The position numbers and the translations under genes are program-made. Source: Cafeteria roenbergensis (Eukaryota; Sar; Bigyra; Bicosoecida; Cafeteriaceae). Taken from it: a DNA stretch of 64,000 nucleotides. Shown here one piece after another: positions 36,517 through 49,800 of this stretch. The stretch lies in NCBI GenBank assembly GCA_008330645.1, contig VLTN01000052.1:186001-250000 (forward strand), given 5' to 3'. The stretch's first letter is position 1. Every line of letters starts with the position of its first letter. The notes under the pieces were generated by a model, which saw only the letters and a list, made by a program, of their open reading frames with translations, was not told the origin of the DNA and ran no database searches.

Positions 36517-39500
36517 ATGCCCAAGTGGCCGGGGTTTCCCCCGACCGTTGAGGATCTGTCCGCGCTTGAGTCCTGCGCGGGAGTGCTCAGCAGCGCTGCT
36601 GCGTGGGCGCGTCTCGCGCTGGCCGAGTCGGCGTCAGGTGAGGGCTACGGTGGCCGGCCGCTGCTCCCCGCCCCTCCTGCCGCTCGTGGGCGTGCCAGTC
36701 GAAGGCAGCAGGGAGGCCCTGCGCACCGCAGCCCAGCGCCCCAGCGACTGCCTCGGCCCCGTTCCCGGTGGGGCGCGCAGTCGCGCTGGCGCTCGAGCGA
36801 CCCAATTCGGCCGACCCCTTGCGCCTGCTGCGCGTGTGGGCCGGCCTGCGACCGCCCGCCGGCACCCGACCCCTGGGCATGCCCCGGTTCCCAAGCTCGA
36901 GGGCGTGCACTTGCTTGCGCGGACGCGCGGGAGCTGGGGCGGCGAGGCCGCAGCGTGGGCCTCCCGACCCCGGCTTTGGCCGGCAGAAGCTTTGAGGCAT
37001 CCTTGTGACCCGCACGCGCCGGTTCTCGTGTGCTCCCCCGCCACCGCGCTGCCCCCGACCGCAGACCGAGTTCCCAGGGATGCGAGGCCGCTGCTGGCTG
37101 CGTGCGCCCGGCTGCAAGGATGGCTGATTGGCTGGGCGACTGCCCGGGCCGCTGGCGTTGCTGGCGAGGAGGCTGACACCGCAGTCACCCAAGCTGGCCA
37201 GCATGGCCTGACACATAGCGCGGCGCTGCTAGCATCCCTCGCGGCAGTGCTGCAGCTCAGCACCGGGGCAAGTACCGCCGTGCGCGCTCCAGAGGCGCTG
37301 CGCGGAGGCAAGCGGCCAGCTCAAGTGACGCGAGGCGCAGAAGCGCCACCCCATGGGCCCCCAGGCGCGGCAGTGGCATCGTCCGCGAGTGCCCACGAGG
37401 ACAAGGCTCTGGGGGCTGCCGCGCAGGTGCTCGCAGAGGTTGCTGCTGCAGCGGCGCTGCTCTCCGACGCGCGCAGGGCCGGCTCGGGGCCGGCGGCAGC
37501 GGACCGGTTTCGAGAGCTCGCCGCGCGGCCAGACGCGCCGCTCCTCCCCAGCTTGGCCGACCTGCGGGGATCGCTTTTCGTCGCCCTCCCGCCGCTGGCG
37601 GGGACCGCCTCTTCGGAGGACGCGAGAGCGGACGCGGTGGCAGTCGCTGCGGCCGCCAGCCTGAAGCAGCTGTGGCGAGACTTGAGCTCAGCAGACCCCT
37701 CGTGGTCCGACGCCCTGGCCGGGGCCGTTGGGGTGCTGTCGCGTCCGTGCGACAGGCAGCCGTTTGTGCTGGAGCCCGCTTCGCTGCCGGTGGTGGACCG
37801 CCAGCCATCGCCGCAGGCACCACCGCCAGCGGAAGCCCCTGCCGCCGCAGCGGCTCCTGCTGCGCCTCCTGCGCTGCTTGGGACGCCTGGATCGGCCATG
37901 TGCTCATCCGGAACCGCTGGCATGCCAGGCGACGTCGATGACGTCATCGGACGGCAGGCCGGCGGCGACCGGCTCCAAGCTGCCGTTGCGGGCCTGGCGG
38001 CCTCTCACCCGGCCAGCATCTGGCCAGCACTCATGGCAGCATCGCTCCTATCTGCGACAGGCAGCGCCGCGGCCGCCGTCTCCGCGGGGCGCGCCTGCCT
38101 CCGGCCCAGCACCGCCCTCGCAGCTGCCAGGGTGGCGTCCGACGCGGCAGCCGCCGCCGCCGACGCCTCCCTCCTAGTCGCCGCGCCAATCCTCCCAGCC
38201 GTCGCTCCGGCCAGCGCGGCTCCCGCCACGCCCCAGCCAGCCGCGAGCGCGGGCCCGGACGAGCGGCACGCGTCGAGCGACGCCGCCGCCCCGCACGCAG
38301 GATCAACGGTCCGCGACCGCCTCTGCGCGCTCGACCTCTTGGTCAGGAGGTCACCCACGATCCTGCCACCGGCAAGCAGAGCTAGAGCCGATGAGCGACG
38401 CAGGCTGGCGGCTCTGCACGCGTCTTGCGCCCCCCCAGCTGCTCGGCCCCCGGGAATCTCCAGCAGCTCTGCCGAGTCACTGGTGCTTTCGACGAGCAGC
38501 TCTGCCCAGGAGAGCTGCACCACCAGCACAGGCCCCGCCACTGCGGCTGCGCGTGGCAGCTCTGCCGGCGTGGATCTGACGGCAGCGAGGTCTGCCGAAC
38601 CGGGCGCAAGCATCGCCTCAGGCGGCGACGATGCTGCCAAAAACGACAATAGCGGCCGCTCCGCGGGCCAGGCAGGTGCCGTTGCGGCCGGCGACGAGGC
38701 AGAGGGCGCAGGCGCCGAGGAGACGGACGCGCTGTCGGAGGCCGACTCTGCCGCCCCGTTCGCCGACGCGCTTCACCGAGTGGCTTCCACGGCTGCGGGC
38801 AGCTCTGTCACGAGCGCGTTTGCTTCAGCGGAGCATATGGAGAGCGTGGCTGGCGACTTCGAGGGTGGCAGAGCCGCTGGATATCAAGGTGGCAAGTCTG
38901 CCAGGCGACGCACCGTTGATCTGCTGGCAGAGCTTCCCAAGGCGGGTGATGCAGCAGCAGTCACTGGCGCGACGACTGACGCGACCACTGGCGCGACTAC
39001 TGGCGCTGCTGCGGCGCCACCAGGCGCAGGAGGGGCCGGCGCTGCCAGGCACGCTTGCGCGCGCTCCGATTCTCAATGCGGTGCAGCTGCCGCCGCCGCC
39101 GCTTCCAGTGCGGCGGCTGCCCCCGACCACGACGGGGCGGCTGCCGCCGCCGGTTCTGCCGCTGCCGCTGCGGTCGGCGCTGCCTCTGCCGTGGACGTGG
39201 GCCGTGCGGAGCCCGGGAACGGAGGCAGCGGGGGGGCGATGGCGCGGCCGGCGTCGGGGAGCTACACTCCGCCCAACGCCCTCGCGGAGGCCCTGCGTGC
39301 CTTGGCCAGGCACAGGCCAGGGTCCCCTCTGAGCGACGGGGCATCGCCCCGCCTCACGGCAGGCGCCGACGTTGCCAGCGTTGCGGACTGCCCTGTGTTG
39401 GATCCGCGCCACTTCGCGGACGGCGGGTCCCGGGCCCCGCCCACGGTGTCTGACTCCCAACCCCGCAGCACCAATTTCAGCGGGTCGGTCGACGACGCCG

Positions 39501-42500
39501 GAAGCGTGGCTGCCAGCGGCGAGCACAGCGACCACCTCCTCGGCGACCTGACTCAAGCCGCGGAATCGGAGACGTCGCCCGTTGACGTCACGTCGCCGGT
39601 TGTCCCAGGGGAGGAAGCCGGCTCAGCGGCCGCGGGATCGACGGTTGCGGGGCAGCACCAGCAGCAGCAGGCGTCCGGTGCGCTCCCGGGCACAGCCTCG
39701 GAGGCCGAGGAGGGCTCCTCGCTGCCCCAGCCGCGCGTGGCGGGCGGGGACGGCTCTGCCGGTGGCCTGGCGACGGACGTGAGCTCTGTCGGTGCCGCCG
39801 CGAGCGGCTTTACGGGCGGGACCTCCCTGCGATCGGCCCTGCGCTCAGACGCACCGGGGCGGGTCAGCATGCCAGAGGCTGGACTGCGCCGGGCTGCGTT
39901 GGGCGGGGCGGGCGCTGCGGCTGCTGGTGGCGTGCCCCCGCCGCTGGGGACGACGCTGCCTGACACGGCAGGCGCTTGGTTGCTGGGGGGCATGGTGTCG
40001 GGGGGCGCGGCGGGAATCCCTCGGGCGCCTGCTGAAGCCAAGGGCCGGCCGGGACGCCGCAGCTCGGGCGGCGCGGGCGCAGGAGCCGGCGGACGCGACG
40101 GGGCCGGAGGCGCGGCAGGCCGTATCTTCCGGCCGACATCGCCTCAGCAGCGTCTCGCCCCGCTCGATGCCATGCCGGGACCGCTTCACGCCGGCGTGGC
40201 CGGTCCAATGAGTGACTCTGGGGCAGGCATGCGCCGGCGAAACCGCCACCACAACCGCTTCCACGGCGCGGCGCTGGGCGCCGCTGACATGGGTGCCTCG
40301 TCCGGGGCCGACGTCTTTGCGCTGGGCACGCCTGGGAGTGTTGGTCACTCTTACGCGGTGGCCTTCGCTCAGGGAGGGGGCGGCGGCGCGGCGGCCGATG
40401 GCGAGGGGGGGCTTGCCGGCGGGTCAGCCGTGGACGACGATGTGGCGGCGGCGGCGGCGGCTGAGCAGGGCACCGGCCGCTCCGAGGACGGGGGCGCCGT
40501 CTGGACAGAGCCCGGAAGCGACGGCGCTGGGCCCAGCGGCACCGGGCCCAACGGCGGTGGTGGCGGCGGTGGCGGCGGTGGCGGCGTCCTCGCGGCGGCT
40601 CTTCGTAGGGGAGGCAGCGATGACGTCGCAGCTACGCACTCAGGCCATGCTCGCGGCGAGGTCTCGTTCAACGATGACGACGGCGAGCGCAGCAGCAGTT
40701 GCAGCACGGCCTCCGGGCCGTCAGAGCGGACGTCGGCCGAGCACTCCGGCAGAGCCACCGGAGGCACCCGCCCTGGGCAAACAGCCGGTGCGGCCGCGAG
40801 GTCCCTTCAAGTGGACATCACGGACGAGTCACCGCCCCGTCAGGCTGGCTTGGTCCAGGGCGGACCGCTCTCCCCCGCAGCCGAGACAGCCATCGGCCCG
40901 TCGGCCCCGGCAGAGCCGACGGCCTCCGCGTCCCGCGACAGCAGCAGTCCACTGGAAGGATCGGCCATGACGTCGGAGGGAGCCTGCCTTGTGGGGGCTG
41001 CCCGTGGCGGCGCGGCGGCCGCCGTGGACGGAGCGCACGCTGCAAAGCCACGCGAGCCACCGCAACCCCCGGCGCCCGCGGATTTGGATACAGCGGCGGA
41101 TGGCGTGGCGGCCGCGGGTACGGCGGATCTCGCAGCCGCTGGCGCGCTCGAAGCGGGCGCTGCCGACGGCAGCGGCGATGCAGGCGCCTCCTCCCGCGGG
41201 GCTCCCCTGGACGCCCTGGGAGGCAGTGACTCCAGCGTGGGACCGGACGTGGCCGAAACCGCAATGAGCGCCATCGACGCGGCGCTGGCCCGGCGCAGAC
41301 GCGAGCCCAGCCCGCTGCGGGCGGCCGGCGCTGGCAGCGGAGCCTGGGCACCGGCTGCGGCCGGTCGCGCCACCCGGCGGCCGTTCTCGCAGCCAGCCAT
41401 CGACTCCGACCCACTGGCGGCTGCGCAGCGGCCCGAAGGCGCGGCCGCCGCGGGCGCGTGGGGCGGTGGCTCCAGGCCAGCCGGCAGCGCAGGCGGAGCG
41501 TTCGGCCTAGCGATGGATGCCGCCGAGGGTGTGGCTGCGACGTCGCTTGCGCCCGGGGGTGCACGGGGCGCCGCTGTCCCCGGCGGTGGCTACAGCGCCC
41601 GCCACGACTCCCGCGGCGCTGACAGCAACGACGAATGCGACGACGACGACGACGCTGCCGACACCGTCGCCTCCCGCTCAAGCCCCCCGCAGCCGGCCCG
41701 CGCGCTGCTGGCTGCTGGCGCTAGCGAGCCGGCCCCGCCTCTCTTTGCAGTCCATGACACCGCTGGCCACGGCTGGCTCGACTCAGCTGCCGCCGCGGCC
41801 ATCGACACCGCTTCGTCCACCGCCGCCGCCACGGCAATCGCCGCGGCCCACCCGCCCGACGGCAGCCCCTCGCTCGGGGCAGCTCCGGCGTCGCTGAGCA
41901 GATCCACGCGAAAGGCGACTCTGCCGCTAGCTCTGCCGGAGCCTGCTCTGCCTACGGCGGCGACAGACCCCGACCAGCTGTCGCCGGCCTCCGGCCCTGA
42001 GCACCTGTCGCCGGCGTCAGCCACCTCCACCGAGGGCGCGTCGCTCGCCGCAGCAGAGGGCTCCCCTCCTCCGGCTGACACCGGCACCGGGCCACTGGGC
42101 GGCTCGGCCACGCCCACCGGCGGCGGCCCCGAGCCGCTCCGTGCAGAGCGAACAGACTCTCCGCCGGGAGGGGCTTCGGCCCCAGCCCGCGACCCAGCGC
42201 GGCCGCAAGCCGTGTCGTCAGGGCCCTCGACGGCGTCCCCGGCTTCGCCGTCGCCGTCGCTCCCGGCCAAGCCTTCGGCGGGCGCAGCCTCCCGAACAAG
42301 CCCTCGTCAGCCGCCCCCAGCGCCACTGGGGCTGGTCGAGTCTCGCAGCGCCAGCGTCGCCTCCAGCCCCTCCCGTCCCCCCTCTGGCCCCGGATCGACG
42401 TCGCCGCGCTTGTCGACGGCGTCGGGGTCTCCCACCCCCATGCGGCAGCCGCGCCCGCTGCTAGCGCCGCCTCCGCTGCCGTCGGGCGACACGGTTGCGC

Positions 42501-43897
42501 CATCGGCCGCAGCCGACGCCTCGCCCCCCGGGAGCCCGCTGCGCTCCGCGTCGGCCGCGCTTGGCACAGGACAGGCGCCGGAGCAGTCCCCGCGCCGAGA
42601 GCGGCGCAGCGGCAGCCGCGCGTCCAGACGGCTGTCGGCGGCGAACAACCCCGTGTTCGCAAGAATGAGGCGCCTCAGCCAGAGCGCCGACGCGTCGCTC
42701 AACGCGGCTGCGGCCGCAGCCGCCCTTGAGCTAGCCGGCGAAGTTGAAGCCGGCTCGGGGCCGGCAGAGCGCGACGCCGCTGAGCCTGCCGGGAGCAACG
42801 CGCGGACGCATGCCGGAGGGGGGGCCGCTGGCGATGACGCCGACGCCGACGCCGACGTTGGCGCTTCAGCGGACGATAGCCTCTGGCTTGCAACGGGGCT
42901 GTCGCCAGCACCCAGCGGGCTCGTTCGTCGCAACGGCCCCAGCAGGAACGCGGGTGCACCCTGCCGCACCAAAGCCAACGAGGAGCGGCGCGGCGGCCCT
43001 CGCAGCAGCGGCGAGCGGGCGACAGGTGCCGTCCCCAGGTCGACAGAGGAGACCGCGCATGGCCACGCGCCCGCCAGTCCCGGCCTCGCCGCCGGCGTCG
43101 GCAATAGCCAGCCTCACCGACTGGACCCCACAGACGACGCCACTGGCGTGGACCACTTCGCCTGGCAGGATCGCCATCCCGCGGTCAGCCCGCGGCGTCC
43201 CAGCTCGCTGGGAATTCTGGCTCCGCCTCCCCGCACCGCGCCCGTGAGGCCCTCGCCGGCGTCTTCCTCTGCCCCGGTCAGCCCCTTCTCGTCCTCCTCC
43301 TCGTCCTCCTCCGCCCCTGCCCCAGCAGCCGCTTTCGCGCCGGCGCCCGCCCCGGCTGGGGAGCCGGCTGACGCCTCCCCTCAGTCGGCCGGAGGGAAGG
43401 CCCCCTCCCCCCTCCAAGCGCCCGTGGCGGTCCACGAGATCGGGCACAACGGGCCCCTCGCCCGGCTGATCCACAGCCAGCGCCGTCACCAGACGCGGAA
43501 GGAGGCAGCCCAGCAGCGGCGGGCGGCAGAGGCCACCGACGGCCCGTCGGGCGGTCCAGCCGCTGCGAGCAGCCGCGCGTCCAGGCGGCTGTCGGCGGCG
43601 AACAACCCCGTGTTTGCAAGAATGAGGCGCCTCAGCCAGAGCGCCGACGCGTCCCTCAACGCGGCTGCGGCCGCAGCCGCCCGCGAGCTGGCCGGCGAAG
43701 CAACCGGCGAGGATCACTCGTCAATGGAGGCGGACGAGGCTGCGGTCGGACTCTCGCCGCGGGCTGAGGCAACAGCGGCAACGGGCCTCCGCGATGCGCG
43801 CGGCAGCGGAGGGCGCCTCGCGAGCCGCCAGCCGCGACGAGTGCCCGTGCCGCTAGCCCCGCCGCCCCTTGTGCCCGCGCCTGGGTTTTTGACCTGA
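36517..43897 (+). CDS. Very large Ala/Ser/Gly-rich protein of unknown function, 2317 aa
   Basis: Two exons in phase: 36517-36637 and 37065-43897 (intron GTGAGG...CGCAG, phase 1). Exon 1 starts MPKWPGFPPTVEDLSALESC. The first ~240 residues look partly ordered and helical (RPLLAACARLQGWLIGWATA, QVLAEVAAAAALLS, ASLKQLWRDLSS). The rest is low-complexity Ala/Gly/Ser/Pro with acidic and basic patches. Near the C-terminus a 44-residue basic module (SRASRRLSAANNPVFARMRR plus LSQSADASLN and an Ala-rich helix) occurs twice, at about 1891-1934 and 2210-2253. Both copies contain RRLS sites typical of basophilic kinases. Between them is a Ser-rich run (FSSSSSSSS). No known domain recognised. An upstream open frame in intron 1 is fortuitous. 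Disordered regulatory scaffold is the best description. Confidence 0.65.
42613..42743 (+). repeat. 131-bp internal direct repeat, copy 1
   Basis: Matches 43570-43700 at about 125 of 131 positions with no gaps. Encodes the SRASRRLSAANNPVFARMRR module of the 2317-aa protein in the same frame as copy 2. Mismatches are mostly at third codon positions. Confidence 0.92.
43570..43700 (+). repeat. 131-bp internal direct repeat, copy 2
   Basis: Second copy of the module at 42613-42743, 957 bp downstream and in the same frame. The segment between the copies is not repeated, so this is a dispersed internal duplication and not a tandem array. Confidence 0.92.
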
Positions 43898-44270
43898 ATC
43901 GAAAATTATTGCAGCGCCAGACAGCGATCACGATGCGGCCGGATGATGCTAGTCATTGCTGGGGCTTGTCTGGGTTCGCGCCTGCCTTGTATGCTTGCTG
44001 CGCGCCGATGCAAGCCGGGAAACGATACTCTGATTCGCGAGTCAAAGCGCAAGCGGCACACGATAGGCCCCGGCTCGCGTGCGCTGTCAGTGTCGGCTCT
44101 CCGGAGAGAAACGAGATGTCCCGCTTCGGCTTAAGCGCATCGCGCGAGGGCTAGCCTGGCGCGGCGGGAGCGCAAGCGCACCAGTTCCGCATTTTTCTCG
44201 GCCGCGTTGCAACTGCCGGCAGAGCCTCTCCGTCGAGTGGAGGTCGCTTGCTGCGGCACGCCGCACGGCT
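43898..44270. other. Intergenic region upstream of the coiled-coil gene
   Basis: About 370 bp between co-directional genes, less GC-rich just after the stop (GAAAATTATTG at about 43902-43912). No further feature recognised. Confidence 0.45.
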
Positions 44271-45811
44271 ATGGCGGGCAGCAGGCTCAGGGACGGCCCC
44301 GCCAGGGCCAGAGATGCGCCAAATATGAGGCTGGAAAAGTACGAGCCGGGGCTCGACGAGCCCACGTGCCAGGACGTGCACATGCCGGCGCTGTCGATTC
44401 CGCCCGGCCAGGCATTCCTGGTCAAGGTGGAGCTCAGCCCCCCTCCCGCCACAGGGGTGATGGGAACGATCGGCCAACTGCTTGGAGGAGGGGAGGACGA
44501 CCAGAAAGACCCGGTGGCGCGCATGTTCAAGGTTGGGCGCCAGACGCACCCGAGTGAGAACACTGGTGGCGTTCGTGCGAGCTTCGCGAGGGCAGCAGCA
44601 GCTTGCTTGCGCATGCCTCGCCGAGCAAAACGCGCGTGGTCGGCGCACTGTGTTTGCATTTCTTCGGGAAGTGCTGCGGATGGCGCAAGGCGCCGTGCTG
44701 GACCTGCCAGGCCGCGAAATTCCGCGGAGGACGTGTTCTTGTGCTCGACCACGCAGTTTTGAGGCTGGAGAACCCCTTCTCGACCCGCCAAGTGCAGGCA
44801 AAGGTGTACATTTGCGTATTAGAGCGCGCGGGCACGGCTACCGAGCACGAGGGGTCGCATGACTCGGGGCCGATGCCGCCGCCGCACGAAATGCTGCGGG
44901 AACTTTCAGCTTCGCTTCTGAAGGCGCTCCGGGATCCAGACGAGACCGATGCACTCCTATCGAGGGCGTGCCGTATGCGTGGCCAGCTCGGGCTTCGCCC
45001 ACAGGCGCCCCGCCAAACCCGCACTCCTGCCGTCGTGAGCGGCCAGCCTGTGTCCGGTGAGGCCAAGTGGGGGGCTGGCTCCCCGGCGATGCTGCTCGAG
45101 TTTGCAATGCCCAAGCAGGCGCTGGAAAGCGCGATACAGATTCACGGTCAGGCAGTGGCTGCCGCAAACAGGCACGTTCAGTGGATGGAGATGGCAGAGT
45201 TGCTCCTTGCGGCGGCCGAGGCGCCCGCCCGACGGGGTGCAGCTCGCAGTTTGCAAAAGCAAGTTGGGGTGGCAAAGTGTTCGATAGCAGCAGGGCGGAG
45301 CACTGCCGACTGGGAGCAAGTTGTGCGAGACGCCGAGCTCTCACAAAGCGCCTCGTGCGAGGCCAAGCTTGAAACGGCCAGCGCCCGAGCGGCGGCGGAA
45401 CTGGAGAGGGCTGTGGCCGACGCCCGTCGCGAAGAACGAGCCAAACTCAGCCATGCCGTGGCAGCAGCTCGTGCAGCTGACGCCGCGGCAGGCGCAGAGG
45501 GCTGGCAGGCAGCGGCAGCAGATACTGCAGCGCAGGCGTCTGCAGCGACCTCGGCCAGCGGAGCCAAAGGCTTCACGGCTGGCGGGGCGGACAGTTTGGG
45601 CACAACGGCTCGCGAAGCCCAAGCGTGTGCCCAGCTCGCCCAAGCCCGGGCAGACGCGGAGATGCGCGTGGCGAAGCTCGAGGAGCAGCTGCTCGATGTC
45701 AGAAAGCAGCTTCAGACTGCGCAGGTCCACGCCGACCTTGCGTTCCGCGCCCTTCAGCTTGGCGTGCGGCTCGGCCCAGGGAAGTCCCGTCGAGAGGAGA
45801 GTGAAGAGTAG
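44271..45811 (+). CDS. Coiled-coil protein of unknown family
   Basis: Exon 1 (44271-44553, donor GTGAGA) encodes MRLEKYEPGLDEPTCQDVHM and a beta-like segment (AFLVKVELSPPP). Exon 2 begins near 44711-44730; the acceptor is uncertain because the two candidates (CCAG at 44710, GGAG at 44729) require different donors. It runs to a TAG at 45809-45811. After RVLVLDHAVLRLENPF and AKVYICVLERAG come about 300 residues of predicted helix, with heptad-like spacing strongest in the second half (AKLETASARAAAELERAVAD; ADAEMRVAKLEEQLLDVRKQ). The N-terminal part could be a small beta domain, and the protein may be a cytoskeletal or trafficking linker. I do not recognise the family. Confidence 0.65.
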
Positions 45812-46651
45812 CGAGATGTGTCCGTCGAGGGCCACGCCATGCTCCTGAGGTATTGTTGCGTGAAATGTATTCGTGCCACAGCCAAGTACAATCGTGCTGT
45901 GCGCAACCACCCCCTACCCAGTCTTCTGGGGCGTATACGAAGGCGCCTCGCTAGCACTTCCGCATACAAAAGATGCCAACTATGAGCCCCACGACGCATC
46001 CAGAAGAACGATGGGCTAGTCACTGGGCGCACATGTAGAGCAATTGCTTCGGCGTGGCAAGGCCGCACAGTCTGGGCAAGCCTCTTCAACCCCCAAGGCC
46101 GTGGCGCTTGGCGCAGCTGGGAGCCCAAACTCAATCATTCCTCCCGCCCACGCTCGCCGTTCCTGCACGCCAACGCCAACGTTCTGTTGAGCACCAGGCT
46201 CTGATGAGGCAGCTGGCCTGCCAGTCCCACAACATTGCTGACTTGGGAGGACAATGACAGTCACTCGAGCGCCCGTCAAGATGCTTTGCCTCCACGAACG
46301 GAACGGCTCGAAGTGCGACATCGGACGGTTTTGCCCTTTCCCCTCCCCAGCTTCGTTGCCCCGCAGCTGGCGCAGAAAGTCGCAGGAGAGGCCCTAGAAT
46401 GGCCTAGCTCGTGGGGCGCGTCGCCGCGTCGTCGGGCCCGCGGGGCGCAACGGAAGGGGAAGGCTGTGGTTCCAGCCAGGCGAACACAAAACTCGCAGGC
46501 TTGAACTAGGGCAGAGTCCGCAAAGGACTGCGCGGCAGCGGAATGAGGCCCCACACCAGCGCGCGGGCTTGGCAGCGCGCCGGCCAGGCTGGCACGAGCT
46601 TCGGGGGCTCTGGAGTCGCAAGCGGGTTGGTCCGCCAGGCCGGAAAGGGCC
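45812..46651. other. Intergenic region upstream of the giant receptor
   Basis: About 840 bp. The first ~540 bp hold no recognised feature and are less GC-rich. The last ~300 bp (from 46354) belong to the segment that recurs at 63531, and so are the conserved promoter/5' UTR of the receptor family. Confidence 0.6.
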
Positions 46652-46839
46652 ATGCTCGTGCTCTTGCTCCTTGCAGCGGGGCTCGCGAGGGCGTCGCACT
46701 TTCGCTATGGGTGAGTCGGCCTCGCAATGCTGGCCAGCGCTGCATCGGCCCTCGGGGCTGGACACCGGGGCCCGCAGCTCGCTGTGCGCCCAGAGCAAGC
46801 GGGCATGTGCCCGCCGTAAGCTCGGGCCAGGCGGCGCGG
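46354..46839 (+). repeat. Segmental duplication, copy 1 (receptor promoter, exon 1 and start of intron 1)
   Basis: Aligns to 63531-64000 with high identity and a few short indels. It covers about 300 bp upstream of the ATG, all of exon 1 (identical in both copies) and the first ~130 bp of intron 1. The second copy continues beyond the window edge. Confidence 0.95.
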
Positions 46840-49800
46840 CAGGGTGGGGCGGCTTCCGTGGTTCGCCTGGGAGCGATTGCAGCAAGGTGCGGGCGATGCT
46901 TCGAAGCACTGCTCGCGAGGCGCCGCTGGGCAGCCGTTCCGGGGTGGCAGGGCACCAGGGTGCGCACCCCTGGCCAGCCAAGAGCATTCGGTGTCCCCAC
47001 CCGGTCTCCAGGGGGGGGGGCTGGCTGCCCAGGCAGGACTAAGCAATCGGGCAACTTTGGTGGCGGTCCTGTGACTGTTCCCGCGCCGAACAGCCACGCG
47101 TTGCTTCGGCAATGCTTTGCAAGCCACGAGCCAATCGTTGCCAAAGGTTCGGCGCCTGGGGGCGCCCCTCTTGGCGCCCCTCCCCTTGCTCTTGGCGCTC
47201 CGCGCGCTTTCCTTCCACCGTTTCTGCCTGGGCGTTGTTGCGCGCCGAGTCCCGTTGTCCTCCGCAGGAATATCAACTGGAAGCACACCAGCGGCATGCA
47301 AGTGGAGTTTGCATTCAGTGAGCTCGACGCGTGGGGCGCGCCCTCCATTGCACCCGGCCACCATGCCTGCACCGTGGTGGTTTGCGTGTGCCGCCGATCT
47401 TCGCGTGACGCCGGGTGGTCCTCTTCCGCGGCTTTCGCCCTTTCCCGCAGCGACTGGCTGGCGGAGAACGTTCTTCAACGTCGGCCTGGGTGGCAAGGTT
47501 AACACCGGGCGCCTGGTATTCGGGGACGGAACGGTAAGGCCGCGCCGCTGCCAACGCCGGGCGCGCCAGGGCTCCTTTGGACTTTCCCAACGAGCAGGCT
47601 CGTGAACGATGCCGCTGTCGTCATGGAACGTCCTGCTGTGCCCCGCTTCGGCCTGTCCGCAATGCTCGCAGTCAGCCTCAACATCCTTCACAGTCTCGAG
47701 CTTGTCAATGGTGAGGGCCTCGGAGGGAGCTGCGTCTGCGGCTCGGGCTCCGCAGCGGAGCTCTCGCTCAACTTGGCCGACTCCCACGCAACAGGTTGCC
47801 CCGCCTCTCCCCCGATTCCGCAGACTGACGATTGGATTGTGGGCTCAACCCCCGCGATCAAGCATACCTACTCCGTGTCAACCGCCACAGCTTACTTTCG
47901 GGGCTGCTGTCGGTGAGCGCGCTGATTGAGGTGCCCGCTGTGGCTGTGCCCCTGCCGCTCGCGCTCGGCTTGCGGCAGCTGGCGAGGCGTGGTTGAGCGC
48001 GTCCGCTGTGCCCTCTTCTCACAGGATTGCAATGAAGGGTCCGCTGTCAAATCGGGACTGGAACGTTCAGACGACGGTTGACCTGAACCCAACACCTCAA
48101 GGATGGATCAACGACAGCCCGGTGTCCTCGGGTCTGCCGATTGTTGACATCTTCACCGGAGTAACAAACACGTGAGGAGTCGCCAGTGCGCCCCGACCGA
48201 CCCACCGTTGCCGAGCGTGGCCCGCATCGCCTCTTCATCTCTCACTGCAGCTGCCAGCCGCGCTCGTCGCTGTCGTCCGCAGCTGGACAGTGCCGGCCTC
48301 GGATGACGACGGTGACCAGCTCACGTACAGACTCGCAACCGCAGCAGAGACCACCGCCAAATCCACCGGCGGAAACCCTGCCGGAATGGTGGTGTCAGGC
48401 CGCTCGGTGCAATGGAGCCCCAGCGAAACTGGCCTCTATGGCGCCCAGGTGATCATCGCCGATCCGTACAGCTCCATTTCGGTGGATTTCATCGTGCGGG
48501 TCAAGGAGCCAGAGGTGAGCCGCGTTGCCTTCTGTCGCTGGTGTCTGTGCGGCTCCGCGTCGGGAGACTGCCGCTTGCTGCCTCGCGAGTCTGTGGCCGC
48601 CAGCTCGCCGTTGTGGGCCTCTCTCGCAGGGATCGATTTGCCATGGGGGCGAGAACGCCAACCCCACCTTTATCCAGCCCTCCCCGTGGGTGGACGCCTC
48701 TCTGCCAACGTGCTTCGTGCCAAACACGGGCACGGTGTTCACGATTCGCGCAGAGGACAGCGCGGACACTTGCGACAAGATCACCATCCAGTCCGGCTCC
48801 CTGCCAGCCGGAGCAACGCTGACCAAGACGTCGGGGACCAATCCCGTGGACTATCGGTTCAGCTGGACCCCGCAGACGAGCGACGCTGGGAACCACTTGG
48901 TGTGTTTCATCGCGCGGGATGAGGTCGGCGGCTTCTCCAGCCAGGAGTGCATCACGCTGTACGTCCCAAACGCAGCAGCCGGCGTGCCCACAATCTCATC
49001 GACTTCTCCCAACCAGGGCGAGACGACCGGCAGCACCGCCATCACGCTCAAAGGCACCAACTTCGAGCGCGGCTCCGGCCTCTACTGCCGCTTCAGCTTC
49101 GAGGACATCCCTGACAAGACTCTCGTCCAGGCCATCTACGTCAGCACCACCGAGATTGTGTGCCTCGCCCCCAAGCAGCCCAGCGGAGCAGGGACCAAGC
49201 TGACGCTGGAGGTGTCCAACCTCGCCTCTTGCGACGTGTGGGTCACCGCCCTGAACAACGTGGACTTCTTCTACAAGGCCTGCCCCCCTGGCAGCACCAT
49301 GTCCGGCCCCACTTGCAGCGAGTGCCCCAAGGGCACCTACCAGGCCGGCGGCTCTGCCGGCGGAGAGGACGAGTGCTCAGACTGCCCCGCCGGCCGGTAC
49401 GGCGACTCCCTCGGCCTCAAGTCGCCGCTGTGCTCGGGCGAGTGCCCCAAGGGCTACTACTGTCCCGCCGGCACGTCGTCGCGCAACGAGCACCCCTGTC
49501 CCGCGGGAACGTACGGCAGCACGACTGGGCTGACCTCGAGCGCTTGCAGCGGGCTGACGTCAGCGGGGTACTACTCCACGAGCGGCGGAACCAGTGCGAC
49601 GCAGTACCCGTGCGCAGCAGGGAGGTACGGCAGCGGCGGCCAGACCAACTCCCAGTGCAGCGGCCCGTGCCCCCCCGGCAAGTACTGCCCCCAGGGCACG
49701 GCCAGCGGGTCGGGACCTGACTGCGGCGCGGCCTCCACCTACTGCCCCGAGGGCAGCGCCTCCCCGCTGCTGGTGGAAGAAGGCTACTACTCTTTTGGCG

